Assembly (NCBI GenBank): GCA_020041925.1
Contig: CP083409.1
Direction: 5' to 3' (one strand)
Length of the DNA stretch: 64,000 nt
Origin: Faucicola osloensis_D
Lineage (GTDB): Bacteria > Pseudomonadota > Gammaproteobacteria > Pseudomonadales > Moraxellaceae
Part shown: in pieces, positions 32,259 through 41,292 of the stretch
How positions within the stretch are numbered: the first letter of the stretch is position 1
Layout: every line of letters starts with the position of its first letter
Program-made: the position numbers and the translations under genes
Notes under the pieces: model-generated
The model's input: only the letters and a program-made list of their open reading frames with translations
What the model was told of the DNA's origin: nothing
Databases searched by the model: none

Positions 32259-34667
32259 ATGAAATACCCAACCATGCTAAAGCCACTATTTTTGAGCACG
32301 ACACTGGCTATGAGTATCAGTTTGCTTAGCAGTGGTCTGTCAGCTGCCCATGCAGCCACTGGCTATAAAGTGCATTTGCAAGACGCTGATATCAAGGCGT
32401 TTATCGACCAAATTGCCACCATCACGCAAAAGAACTTTGTGCTAGACCCACGCATTAATGGCAATGTGACGGTGATTTCAAACAAACCCTTATCCCGTCA
32501 AGAAGTGTATGACTTGTTTTTAGCCGTGATGAAAGTCAATGGCATTGTAGCGATTGATCGCGGGCTGACCACAGAGCTGGTCCCTGATACCGTTGCCAAG
32601 CAAGCAGGGGTAGATGTGGACTTGCGGGGTAATACCGCAGGTAGCCAAATGGCGACCCGCATCTATTATCTCACCAATACCAATGCCAATGACATCTTAA
32701 ACGTCATCCGTCCGATGATGCCGCCGTATGCCAATGCCGCTGTGGTGCCAAATGTCAATGCCATTATCCTATCTGACCGCGCCGACAGCCTCAATCAATA
32801 CGCAAAATTGATTAGCGATCTTGATAGCAATATGAATGACAAGCTGACCATTATTCCGCTGCGTCATGTCGATGCCAAGCGCATGATGGATTTATTAAGC
32901 TCACTGACAGGTACGGGCGGTGGTACAGCGCCAGCTGCTGCGGGTCAATCAGGGCAACCTGCTGTGGCATCAACCGGTGGCAGCCTGATCAATATCATTG
33001 CCGACCCGATTTCTGATAGGCTGCTCGTCAAAGGTAGTGCCGAGATGACAGCCAAAGTACAGCGAATGGTAGAGCAGTTAGACACCGTGCCGACGCAGCG
33101 CTTAAGTGGTCTTCGCGTATTTCGTCTAAAGTATGCCAGTGCCACCCATATTGCAGAAATGCTACGCGGACTGCTTGCCTATCAATCCATCAATAGTTCA
33201 GGTGACCAAACCACCTTGCAAGCAAGCTCAATGTTTCAATCTAGTAGCGATACCAGTAATAACAGCGCAGCGACCACCAATACTGCAGCGTCACCCACAG
33301 GCTCACCGCTTAATACCTCGTCCACCAGCAACACAACGACTACGCAAAACAGCGGCTATCAAGGTAGACCTTTTAGCATTATCGCTGACCAAACCCAAAA
33401 CTCCGTCATCGTCAATGCCAACCCAGAGTTAATGGTAGAAATCGAAAACGCTATTAATGAGCTAGATACCCGCCGTGACCAAGTGTTGATTCAAGCAGCG
33501 ATTATGGAAATCTCAGGCAATGATACCCAGCAACTTGGCGTGCAATGGGCAATGGGCAATGCCAATAGCGGCGTAGGGGTGATTAACTTTAATAACATCG
33601 GTGCATCTGCAGTAGGTCTGGCATCTGAGATATTAAGAAAAACCCCAGGTACGGCGGCAGCCTCCGTGGCAGGCGCGCTATTGGGGATTGGTACTAGTAA
33701 AACCGATAGTAACGGGAATCGTGAGTTTTATGGCGCGATTTTGCAAGCCATCAATAAAACCAACAATGCCAATCTGTTATCCATGCCCTCTATTTTGACG
33801 TTGGATAACGAAAAAGCCAATATTTTGGTAGGGCAGAACGTCCCATTTGTGACCGGCTCTTATACCACGGCAAGTAACTCATCAACCACGCCGTTTCAAA
33901 CTGTGAGCCGTCAAGATGTCGGTATCAATCTCAATGTCATTCCGCATATTGGTGATAATGGTTCAGTGCGACTTGAGATTTCGCAGGAAGTGTCCTCCAT
34001 TGTCGATGGCACCCTCAATAATGTGAGCGGTGTCGTCACCAACAAGAATTTAATCAAAACCACCATTTTAGCGGATAACCAACAAACCGTGGCACTGGGT
34101 GGGTTGATGCGTGATAACAGCACCTATGGTCAGCAAAAAGTCCCAGGATTGGGTGATGCGCCGATTCTTGGTAATTTATTTCGCTCAAAAAGCAAAAACT
34201 CGGACAAAACCAATCTGATTGTATTTTTACAGCCGACCATTTTGCGTAATGGTAGCGCGGTGGCAAGCGTGACCGAAAAAAGCTTAGACGGTATTCGTAC
34301 CATGCAACTGGTAATTGATAAAAACGGTACGCTCAAAAAAATCCCACTTAATATCAGCGCCATGTTCCCCAATACCAATACGGTGCAAAATGGCGTAAAA
34401 TTGCCAACAGACGACTTGGTTACCCCAGCCGAGCAAAGTTTATCAAACACGCCAAGAGTGTATGCCAATGGTGTCGATATCGTCACGCCCGTGTCATCAA
34501 ACGTGTCTCGCACAGGCAGTTCATCGACCACAACCGTGAGTCGCCCAGCGAGCAATACCATCACCCAATCTACAGGGCAGACAGGGCAGGGCGCAAAAAT
34601 GGCGCAAACGCCTGTGGTGATTGCGACCCCGCCTGCGGTGCAGACCATCACCGTGACAAATCCCTAA
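32259..34667 (+). CDS. gspD: Type II secretion system secretin GspD
   Basis: The outer-membrane channel of type II secretion. Signal peptide residues 1-32 end near SAAHAA. N0-N3 domains follow, each with the repeated secretin pattern (VHLQDADIKAFIDQIATI, TRIYYLTNTNANDILNVI, FRLKYASATHIAEML). A Ser/Thr/Asn-rich loop lies at about 330-365. The secretin core includes VLIQAAIMEISGNDTQQLGVQW and LGDAPILGNLFRS. The final 130 residues are a Thr/Ser-rich tail without the core pattern, which may hold the pilotin-binding site. At 802 residues it is somewhat long. The gene is preceded by AAGG 11 bases upstream of the ATG. Confidence 0.96.
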   Translation: MKYPTMLKPLFLSTTLAMSISLLSSGLSAAHAATGYKVHLQDADIKAFIDQIATITQKNFVLDPRINGNVTVISNKPLSRQEVYDLFLAVMKVNGIVAIDRGLTTELVPDTVAKQAGVDVDLRGNTAGSQMATRIYYLTNTNANDILNVIRPMMPPYANAAVVPNVNAIILSDRADSLNQYAKLISDLDSNMNDKLTIIPLRHVDAKRMMDLLSSLTGTGGGTAPAAAGQSGQPAVASTGGSLINIIADPISDRLLVKGSAEMTAKVQRMVEQLDTVPTQRLSGLRVFRLKYASATHIAEMLRGLLAYQSINSSGDQTTLQASSMFQSSSDTSNNSAATTNTAASPTGSPLNTSSTSNTTTTQNSGYQGRPFSIIADQTQNSVIVNANPELMVEIENAINELDTRRDQVLIQAAIMEISGNDTQQLGVQWAMGNANSGVGVINFNNIGASAVGLASEILRKTPGTAAASVAGALLGIGTSKTDSNGNREFYGAILQAINKTNNANLLSMPSILTLDNEKANILVGQNVPFVTGSYTTASNSSTTPFQTVSRQDVGINLNVIPHIGDNGSVRLEISQEVSSIVDGTLNNVSGVVTNKNLIKTTILADNQQTVALGGLMRDNSTYGQQKVPGLGDAPILGNLFRSKSKNSDKTNLIVFLQPTILRNGSAVASVTEKSLDGIRTMQLVIDKNGTLKKIPLNISAMFPNTNTVQNGVKLPTDDLVTPAEQSLSNTPRVYANGVDIVTPVSSNVSRTGSSSTTTVSRPASNTITQSTGQTGQGAKMAQTPVVIATPPAVQTITVTNP

Positions 34668-34730
34668 AAATGTCCCATAATGCCAAGCATAATGATACTA
34701 TTAAATACCCCTTAGGAGTAGGAGACTTGC

Positions 34731-35576
34731 ATGGACAATCAGCAAACTAATGCAGTGAATACGATGAACCTTACCGACAGATCACAAGGCACTTTATGGC
34801 AACTCATTGGGCTGTCACCAGCGTTGGCAGATTTAACCATAGATATTGATAAAAGCTTAAGCATCGGACGTAGCGATAGCAATGATTTGGTATTAGCAAC
34901 CTCACAAATCTCTCGCCAACACGCCAAGATTAACCGTATTGGTGAGCAGTTGTATGTGCAAGACCTAGGCTCAAGCAATGGTACCTTTATCAATGGTGAG
35001 CGTATCAGTACAGACGCCCATGCTTTGCAAGCCACCGATGAACTCGCCTTTGCTGACTTGGTATTTTTGGTGGTAAATGCCCCAGTCAACGCGCTGGATG
35101 ATGCTAGTTTTCTCGATAGTTTACAAGACATTGAGAATTTCACACCCACCACTGACATTCATACCCAAACTGAATCGACTGCATCGGTTGAGCCCATATC
35201 ACCGAACGCTGCAGCCAACGCCGCGCCTGTAATAGATGTCGTTACCACGCAAGATTTTTTACCTAGCGAGCAGTTGACCAACACCAACGTCGAACAATCC
35301 GTACCTTCTACACCGACAACAACAGTTGATGTAGTAAGCGTTGATAACCCACCATCGCCGATAGTTAATACACCGGCTCAGCCGCCTGTTGTCACTGAGG
35401 CAGTAGCAGTATCATCACAGCCCGTTGTCTCACCCGTTCAGCCAGCGCAATCATCGCCAGTTAGCACAGTAGAAGCTGATGCAATCAAACCTGCGGCAAA
35501 GAAAAACGCCACAGTCGCGATAATAATCGTGGTAATTATTGCGCTGATTATTGCATCAGTGTTGTTAATGTATTAG
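34731..35576 (+). CDS. FHA-domain protein with C-terminal membrane anchor
   Basis: A 281-residue protein. Residues 25-115 are a forkhead-associated phosphothreonine-binding domain with the signature residues in SIGRSDSNDLVL, SRQHAKI and DLGSSNGTFING. A Pro/Thr/Val-rich disordered stretch of about 130 residues follows, then a KKN boundary and a single C-terminal helix (ATVAIIIVVIIALIIASVLLMY). This gives a cytoplasmic FHA domain tethered to the inner membrane. FHA proteins are common next to secretion systems; here it directly follows gspD (63-base gap, good AGGAG Shine-Dalgarno) and may be functionally linked, though a partner kinase is not visible. Confidence 0.85.
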   Translation: MDNQQTNAVNTMNLTDRSQGTLWQLIGLSPALADLTIDIDKSLSIGRSDSNDLVLATSQISRQHAKINRIGEQLYVQDLGSSNGTFINGERISTDAHALQATDELAFADLVFLVVNAPVNALDDASFLDSLQDIENFTPTTDIHTQTESTASVEPISPNAAANAAPVIDVVTTQDFLPSEQLTNTNVEQSVPSTPTTTVDVVSVDNPPSPIVNTPAQPPVVTEAVAVSSQPVVSPVQPAQSSPVSTVEADAIKPAAKKNATVAIIIVVIIALIIASVLLMY

Positions 35577-35676
35577 GTTTAGGTAGCAAATAGGCGGTGC
35601 AAAGCGCCTAAAATGCGAATTTAAATCATTAAATTTACGTTTTAGCAAAAAAAATGAAAAAAAACTAAAAAAAGGC

Positions 35677-35704
35677 TTGCAAGATTAAAAATATTTGCTA
35701 AAAT
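35677..35704 (+). promoter_or_regulatory. Promoter of the tRNA-tuf cluster
   Basis: TTGCAA at 35677 and TAAAAT at 35699 are separated by 16 bases, ending 22 bases before the first tRNA. The preceding bases are A-rich, like an UP element. Confidence 0.7.
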
Positions 35705-35726
35705 GCTCACCACTTTCAAGCGATAC

Positions 35727-35802
<76 letters not shown>

Positions 35803-35845
35803 TCCTTTAACACATCGTGTTAAGCGTACCTTGAAAGACAACTAT

Positions 35846-35929
35846 GGTGGGGTTCCCGAGCGGTCAAAGGGGACGGACTGTAAATCCGTTGCGAGAGCTT
35901 CGAAGGTTCGAATCCTTCCCCCACCACCA
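35846..35929 (+). tRNA. tRNA-Tyr (GTA)
   Basis: 84 nt, class II with a long variable arm, encoded CCA. The acceptor stem GGTGGGG pairs with CCCCACC. The anticodon GTA lies in the loop of GGACTGTAAATCC. Confidence 0.97.
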
Positions 35930-36004
35930 TTTGCCTGCTATTGTTATCTGAATATTCCCTAATCACGTTAACAGTAAGTCCAGTATGCTTGGGCGGGTCG
36001 CATT

Positions 36005-36078
36005 GCGGGTGTAGTTTAGTGGTAGAACTTCAGCCTTCCAAGCTGATCGTGCGGGTTCGATTCCCGCCACCCGCTCCA
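36005..36078 (+). tRNA. tRNA-Gly (TCC)
   Basis: 74 nt with encoded CCA. The acceptor stem GCGGGTG pairs with CACCCGC. The anticodon loop CTTCCAA gives TCC. Confidence 0.97.
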
Positions 36079-36098
36079 TTATTCTAAACCAAAGTTTT

Positions 36099-36173
<75 letters not shown>

Positions 36174-36213
36174 GTTTCATAGAAAATACATTGATAGAAA
36201 CCAAAAATAGTTG

Positions 36214-36238
36214 AGGCAGCACAGATGTGTTGCCTTTT
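36214..36238 (+). terminator. Possible terminator or attenuator between tRNAs and tuf
   Basis: AGGCAGCA and TGTTGCCT pair (one G-U) around six bases and run into TTTT. As a separate promoter for tuf follows, partial termination of the tRNA transcript is plausible. Confidence 0.5.
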
Positions 36239-36292
36239 GTTTTAACAATAACAAAAAAGTTTGACCATAAAGATGAAGGCTATGGAAAAAAC

Positions 36293-36320
36293 TTGAAATT
36301 TATGTTAAATTTGCTATTTT
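36293..36320 (+). promoter_or_regulatory. Candidate tuf promoter
   Basis: TTGAAA at 36293 and TATTTT at 36315 are 16 bases apart, about 120 bases before the tuf ATG. The long leader before tuf has no open frame. A Shine-Dalgarno AGAGGA precedes the ATG. Confidence 0.5.
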
Positions 36321-36439
36321 AGTGACCTAGCAACACTCACATTGGCAACACCAGCACTGGCAATACAGATACACCAGTTGGTTTATAGCTTTGAGCTAGG
36401 GTATTGCTAACAGTTTAACAATGATCAGAGGATTAAATT

Positions 36440-37630
36440 ATGGCAAAGGCCAAGTTTGAACGTACTAAACCACACGTTAACGTAGGCACCATTGGGCACG
36501 TTGACCATGGTAAAACAACCCTAACAGCTGCGATTGCAACCGTAGCAGCGAAACACAACGGTGGTGAAGCCAAAGACTACGCGTCAATTGACTCAGCCCC
36601 TGAAGAAAAAGCCCGTGGTATCACCATCAACACCTCACACATTGAATATGACACCCAAGCACGTCACTACGCACACGTAGACTGTCCTGGCCATGCTGAC
36701 TATGTTAAAAACATGATCACTGGTGCCGCACAGATGGACGGCGCTATCCTAGTTGTATCAGCCACTGACGGCCCAATGCCACAAACCCGTGAACACATCC
36801 TACTATCACGCCAAGTAGGTGTACCATACATCATGGTATTCATGAACAAATGTGACATGGTTGATGACGAAGAACTACTAGAACTCGTCGAAATGGAAGT
36901 ACGTGAACTCCTATCAAGCTATGACTTCCCTGGCGATGACACCCCAATCATCAAAGGTTCTGCCCTAGAAGCCTTAAACGGCGGCGAAGGCAAATACGGT
37001 GAACCAGCCGTACTAGAACTACTTGACACCCTAGACAGCTACATCCCAGAACCAGAACGTGCGATTGACAAACCATTCTTGATGCCAATCGAAGACGTAT
37101 TCTCAATCTCTGGCCGTGGTACAGTCGTAACCGGTCGTGTAGAATCAGGCGTCATCAAAGTGGGTGAAGAAATTGAAATCGTTGGTATTAAGCCAACCAC
37201 CAAAACCACCTGTACTGGCGTTGAAATGTTCCGTAAACTGCTAGACGAAGGTCGTGCAGGCGAGAACTGTGGTGTACTATTACGTGGTACCAAACGTGAA
37301 GACGTACAACGTGGTCAAGTATTGGCTAAACCAGGTTCAATCAAACCACACACCAAATTTGACGCAGAAGTATACGTACTATCAAAAGAAGAAGGTGGTC
37401 GTCACACTCCATTCCTAAATGGTTACCGTCCACAGTTCTACTTCCGTACCACTGACGTAACTGGCGCAATCCAATTACCAGAAGGTACAGAGATGGTAAT
37501 GCCTGGCGATAACGTTGAAATGAACGTAGAGCTAATCCACCCAATCGCAATGGACCAAGGCTTACGCTTTGCAATCCGTGAAGGTGGCCGTACTGTAGGT
37601 GCGGGTGTTGTTGCTAAAGTTAACGACTAA
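36440..37630 (+). CDS. tuf: Translation elongation factor Tu
   Basis: A GTPase that brings aminoacyl-tRNA to the ribosome. It is 396 residues with a perfect P-loop GHVDHGKTT, the switch motif ARGITINTSHIEY, DCPGHADYVKN and the guanine-specificity motif NKCDMVDD. Domains 2 and 3 are complete to VVAKVND. Codon use is extremely biased, fitting one of the most abundant proteins. It sits downstream of four tRNA genes; many relatives have a second tuf copy in the str operon, which is outside this window. Confidence 0.99.
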   Translation: MAKAKFERTKPHVNVGTIGHVDHGKTTLTAAIATVAAKHNGGEAKDYASIDSAPEEKARGITINTSHIEYDTQARHYAHVDCPGHADYVKNMITGAAQMDGAILVVSATDGPMPQTREHILLSRQVGVPYIMVFMNKCDMVDDEELLELVEMEVRELLSSYDFPGDDTPIIKGSALEALNGGEGKYGEPAVLELLDTLDSYIPEPERAIDKPFLMPIEDVFSISGRGTVVTGRVESGVIKVGEEIEIVGIKPTTKTTCTGVEMFRKLLDEGRAGENCGVLLRGTKREDVQRGQVLAKPGSIKPHTKFDAEVYVLSKEEGGRHTPFLNGYRPQFYFRTTDVTGAIQLPEGTEMVMPGDNVEMNVELIHPIAMDQGLRFAIREGGRTVGAGVVAKVND

Positions 37631-37654
37631 TCGTTAGCTAGCACATAAACACAT

Positions 37655-37684
37655 AAAAAGAGTCACTCCGGTGGCTCTTTTTTT
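37655..37684 (+). terminator. Rho-independent terminator after tuf
   Basis: AAAAAGAGTCAC and GTGGCTCTTTTT pair (one T-G) around TCCG and end in a T-run, 25 bases behind the stop codon. Confidence 0.88.
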
Positions 37685-37697
37685 ATGGAAATAAATT

Positions 37698-38207
37698 ATG
37701 ACGGTGATGTCGATATATAACTTAGATAAAACGAGTACACAAGATAATGCTTCGGAGCAGGTACTGGCGCAGCTGGCACAAATTGAATCCGAGCTGTTTG
37801 TCCACGATGCTTGGTCGGCTGCGCAAATCAATTCACTGCTCGTGCAGCCATTTAACCATATAATTTATGCGACAGACGAGCTAAATCAGCGATTGGTCGG
37901 CTATTGTTTTTACAGCCATATATTTGAAGATAGTGAAATTTTAAGAATCGCAACTTGTCTTGATTATCAACAGCAAGGTATTGCAAGCCAATTGCTAACG
38001 GCTATGGCGCAAATATGCCAAGCAACGGGTGCCGAGCGGATGCTATTAGAGGTAAGAGAAGATAATCATGCTGCCCTTGCATTTTATCAAAAACATGGGT
38101 TTGAACAGATTGCCGTTCGCAAAAATTACTACGATAATCATGACATGACCAAAACCCATGCGTTAATTATGCAGTGCAAATTCAATGCTAAATTAAATGC
38201 TAAGTAG
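37698..38207 (+). CDS. rimI: Ribosomal-protein-alanine N-acetyltransferase
   Basis: A 169-residue GNAT acetyltransferase. RimI acetylates the N-terminal alanine of ribosomal protein S18. The acetyl-CoA-binding motif reads YQQQGIASQLLTAM (Q-x-x-G-I-A), preceded by IATCLDYQQ. The late motifs LEVREDNHAALAFYQKHGF and RKNYY are typical of RimI. A second ATG at codon 4 could also be used. The 3' end overlaps the convergent bpt gene by 8 bases. Confidence 0.85.
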   Translation: MTVMSIYNLDKTSTQDNASEQVLAQLAQIESELFVHDAWSAAQINSLLVQPFNHIIYATDELNQRLVGYCFYSHIFEDSEILRIATCLDYQQQGIASQLLTAMAQICQATGAERMLLEVREDNHAALAFYQKHGFEQIAVRKNYYDNHDMTKTHALIMQCKFNAKLNAK

Positions 38208-39018
38208 TATTCCACATGTTTAGGTAATGCGCTTTTATCGCCTGTTGAAGCAGTGGTTCAACTTGCGCGGCTGTAACAGCCTCATCGAAACGATGCCACT
38301 GTTGATTGATTAATAACTCAGTGGGATAAAAACGCGATTTATACGCCATCTTATCCGAATCTGGTACCCAAAAACCTAAATACAAATAAGGTAGTCCAAG
38401 ACGTTTAACATAGTCAATTTGGGTAAGTATCGCAAGGGTGCCCAAACTGTTTATGGTTGCGTCGGGATCATAGAAAGTATAGACCGCGGATATGCCGTCA
38501 TCTAATTGGTCGCAAACTGCCACCATGACTAATTCATCATGAAGCCAAAACTCCATAAAAAATGACTGGGTAAAGCTATATTGTAGAAACTGTTTAAACC
38601 CTTGTAAATTGGGTGGATACATATCGCCATCACTATGGCGAGCGCAGATATAGCGAGCATATAGCATAAAATGCGATTCATCGGCATCATCACAAGCCGT
38701 AATTACCACATCCATCTCGTGCGATTTTTGCCACAGTTTGCGCTGGGTACGATTGGGTTCAAAATCGTTAACTACTACACGCGTAGAGATACAGCGTTGA
38801 CAATGAAAGCATACAGGGCGATATAGATGTTGTCCACTACGCCGATACCCGAGCCGTGAAAACTGAGAAAAAATAGGCGTACTTAAACGTTCATCCTTTG
38901 CTAATTCAATCAGCTCTAAACGTGCTGCACGATCCGGTAAATAAGTACATTGATGCAGCGGCGTCAATTGGCTGGTCAATGCTAGACTGGTAGGGGGGTG
39001 GGGTGGTTTTAACGTCAT
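38200..39018 (-). CDS. bpt: Aspartate/glutamate leucyltransferase
   Basis: Transfers leucine from Leu-tRNA to proteins with N-terminal Asp or Glu, marking them for ClpS/ClpAP (bacterial N-degron pathway). Family features in 272 residues: CTYLPDRAARLELIEL, the cysteine group CFHCQRC, RTQRKLW, and FYDPDATINSLGTLAILTQI with YLYLGFWVPDSDKMAYKSRF. It is 27 bases downstream of aat, which adds Leu/Phe to Arg/Lys N-termini, so the two complementary transferases are co-transcribed with trxB. Confidence 0.93.
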   Translation of the reverse strand: MTLKPPHPPTSLALTSQLTPLHQCTYLPDRAARLELIELAKDERLSTPIFSQFSRLGYRRSGQHLYRPVCFHCQRCISTRVVVNDFEPNRTQRKLWQKSHEMDVVITACDDADESHFMLYARYICARHSDGDMYPPNLQGFKQFLQYSFTQSFFMEFWLHDELVMVAVCDQLDDGISAVYTFYDPDATINSLGTLAILTQIDYVKRLGLPYLYLGFWVPDSDKMAYKSRFYPTELLINQQWHRFDEAVTAAQVEPLLQQAIKAHYLNMWNTT

Positions 39019-39045
39019 TGGTGCTTTTAAATACCCTTAACTTAC

Positions 39046-39837
39046 CTAAGCTTGCGTAGTTGGAGGTAGGTAATAAGTCATCAAATCCTCATTTAACAGT
39101 TGATTGAGTGGCAATTTTTGACCGCAAATCGATGACCAATCAATACTCGGTAGCGCTAATTGTTGCGCGAGCTTATCTAAAAATTCCGCTCTGGGTACGA
39201 TGGATGCACCTAAACGCATCAAATGTGGGTTAGGCAACTGACAGTCCACCCAAGCAAATTGGGAGTGTGCACACAGCTGCATTAACACAAAAAAAGCCGC
39301 TTTAGACGCATCTGTCACTCGGTGAAACATACTTTCACCAAAAAAAGCTTGTCCTAGCTTTAGCCCATAGAGACCACCAATCAGCTCATCATCATCCCAA
39401 ATTTCCACACTGTAAGCGACTTGCTCGGCATGGAGCGCCATATACGCTTCAATCATAGCGTGACTGATCCAAGTGGCTGATGCAGAAGGTTGGGCATAGG
39501 TGCGGGTATCGGCACAGGCAGTAATGACCTCAGCAAAGGCAAGATTGAGGGAAAACGTCCAACCTACATTTTTGATACGCCGTTTTAAGGTTTTACTGGC
39601 GCAAAAATCGCTAGGATAAATAATACAGCGCGGGTCAGGCGACCACCAAGCGATGGGCTCGCCCTCATTAAACCAAGGAAACATGCCTTGGCGATAAGCA
39701 CACACTAAGGTATCAGGCGCCAAATCACCCCCCAGCGCAATTAGCCCTTCACCGTCAGGGTCTGTCACCATCGGGTCAGGAAATTGATAACGGCAATCGA
39801 AAGGTCGCTGTAATGGGGGGTGATTTGGCAATGGCAT
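39046..39837 (-). CDS. aat: Leucyl/phenylalanyl-tRNA-protein transferase
   Basis: Adds Leu or Phe to proteins beginning with Arg or Lys, feeding them to ClpS/ClpAP. It is 263 residues with clear family motifs: GLIALGGDLAPDTL, AYRQGMFPWFNEGEPIAWWSPDPR, GLKLGQAFFGESMF and WVDCQLPNPHLMRLGA. Gene order trxB-aat-bpt on one strand with short gaps (15 and 27 bases) matches the arrangement in Pseudomonas-like genomes. Confidence 0.96.
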   Translation of the reverse strand: MPLPNHPPLQRPFDCRYQFPDPMVTDPDGEGLIALGGDLAPDTLVCAYRQGMFPWFNEGEPIAWWSPDPRCIIYPSDFCASKTLKRRIKNVGWTFSLNLAFAEVITACADTRTYAQPSASATWISHAMIEAYMALHAEQVAYSVEIWDDDELIGGLYGLKLGQAFFGESMFHRVTDASKAAFFVLMQLCAHSQFAWVDCQLPNPHLMRLGASIVPRAEFLDKLAQQLALPSIDWSSICGQKLPLNQLLNEDLMTYYLPPTTQA

Positions 39838-39852
39838 CGTTCAAGGCATTAG

Positions 39853-40851
39853 CTAAACAGCAGAGGTGTTGGCTGATACCGTAGTATTGGCATTCGCTAG
39901 ATTGACGATATCTAAATATTTTTCTGCATCCAACGCCGCCATACAACCCGTAGCTGCCGAGGTAATCGCTTGGCGATAGATATGATCTGCCACATCCCCA
40001 CAGGCAAACACGCCTTCGACACTTGTCGCTGTTGCATTGCCATCTAAACCGCTGTTGACCACGATATAACCATTATTCATCTCAAGCTGATCTTGGAAAA
40101 TATCGGTGTTGGGTTTGTGCCCAATCGCCACGAACATACCAGGCGCGTTGATGGTTTTGGTAGACTGGTCTTGGAGATTTTCAATCACCACACCTGTCAC
40201 ACCTGCGTCATCACCCACCACTTCTTTGACTTGGCTGTTCCATTCGATGGTCACATTGCCATTTTTTTGTTTTTCAAATAATTGGTCTTGCAGAATTTTT
40301 TCTGATTTTAATTTATCACGTCGATGCACTAGGGTGACGTGGCTTGCGATATTTGATAGATACAAAGCTTCTTCAACCGCTGTGTTGCCACCGCCAATCA
40401 CCACCACAGGTTTGCCGCGATAGAAGAACCCATCACAGGTCGCACAGGCAGAAACGCCAAGCCCCATAAATTTTTGTTCAGAGGCGAGACCCAAGTATTG
40501 CGCTGATGCCCCGGTCGCTACAATGAGTGCATCACAGGTGTAAGTGGCGCTATTGCCCACTAAGGTAAAGGGTCGCTGAGTTAGGTTCACTTGGTGGATA
40601 TGGTCATACACCAACTGGGTACCAAAACGCTCGGCATGGGCTTGCATGCGTACCATCAAGTCAGGTCCTGTCAAGCCTTGTGGATCGCCAGGCCAGTTAT
40701 CAACTTCAGTGGTGGTAGTCAACTGCCCACCAGTCTGCATACCCGTGATAATGACTGGTTTTAAATTAGCGCGCGCTGCATACACGGCGGCAGAATAACC
40801 CGCTGGACCTGAACCCAAAATAATAAGCTGGTGATGGATAATTTCTGACAT
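39853..40851 (-). CDS. trxB: Thioredoxin reductase
   Basis: An NADPH-dependent flavoenzyme that reduces thioredoxin. It is 332 residues: FAD-binding GSGPAGYSAAVYAARA at the N-terminus, the redox-active CATC (about residues 136-139), NADPH-binding GGGNTAVEEALYLS, and the FAD-binding GVFACGDVADH. The C-terminus has about 15 extra Ala/Ser/Thr/Asn-rich residues (NLANANTTVSANTSAV). It is the first gene of the trxB-aat-bpt unit and is divergent from ftsK. Confidence 0.97.
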   Translation of the reverse strand: MSEIIHHQLIILGSGPAGYSAAVYAARANLKPVIITGMQTGGQLTTTTEVDNWPGDPQGLTGPDLMVRMQAHAERFGTQLVYDHIHQVNLTQRPFTLVGNSATYTCDALIVATGASAQYLGLASEQKFMGLGVSACATCDGFFYRGKPVVVIGGGNTAVEEALYLSNIASHVTLVHRRDKLKSEKILQDQLFEKQKNGNVTIEWNSQVKEVVGDDAGVTGVVIENLQDQSTKTINAPGMFVAIGHKPNTDIFQDQLEMNNGYIVVNSGLDGNATATSVEGVFACGDVADHIYRQAITSAATGCMAALDAEKYLDIVNLANANTTVSANTSAV

Positions 40852-41292
40852 ACATCTTTCCTAACAATCGCTGAATAATAAACTAAATAATAAAACAGGC
40901 TAATTTTTGATTCATAAGTAAGATAGGGGCTAACATCGAAAATAGCAAGTAAATGTTATTTTTATAACAGATTCATCGCGCAATCAAAGCTCAAGCAACG
41001 CTCAAAAATTGCGTTAGCTCTTTATCAAAAAATACCCTAACTTTCGGCTTTGTTGGCACAAACCGCATTTATCATAAGGCTTGAATTGGCTGATTTCACA
41101 AAGCAATTTTTCGCAAAAAAAGCTCAGCAACTCACCACTTAGATTTGATATGATAGTCGATTAAAAGGGTGATTTTAATCAACGTTTTTCCAAAATCATT
41201 GTTTTTCACAATCATTATCAGTCAGTCATGGCTCAGCAAAGCGTTGGCTTACGGCTTATCCAAAGTGGGTTCAAATTCAAAGGTAAATTGCG
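40852..41292. other. Divergent spacer between trxB and ftsK
   Basis: 441 bases with no supported gene. A TATGAT near 41149 is a candidate -10 for ftsK without a good -35. AAAGG at 41279-41283 is the Shine-Dalgarno that supports the TTG start of ftsK. Confidence 0.5.

Noticed and set aside
35591..35610. Terminator behind the FHA gene (TAGGCG/CGCCTA hairpin)
   Set aside because: Stem of six base pairs with an 8-base loop and no T-tract; too weak to list.
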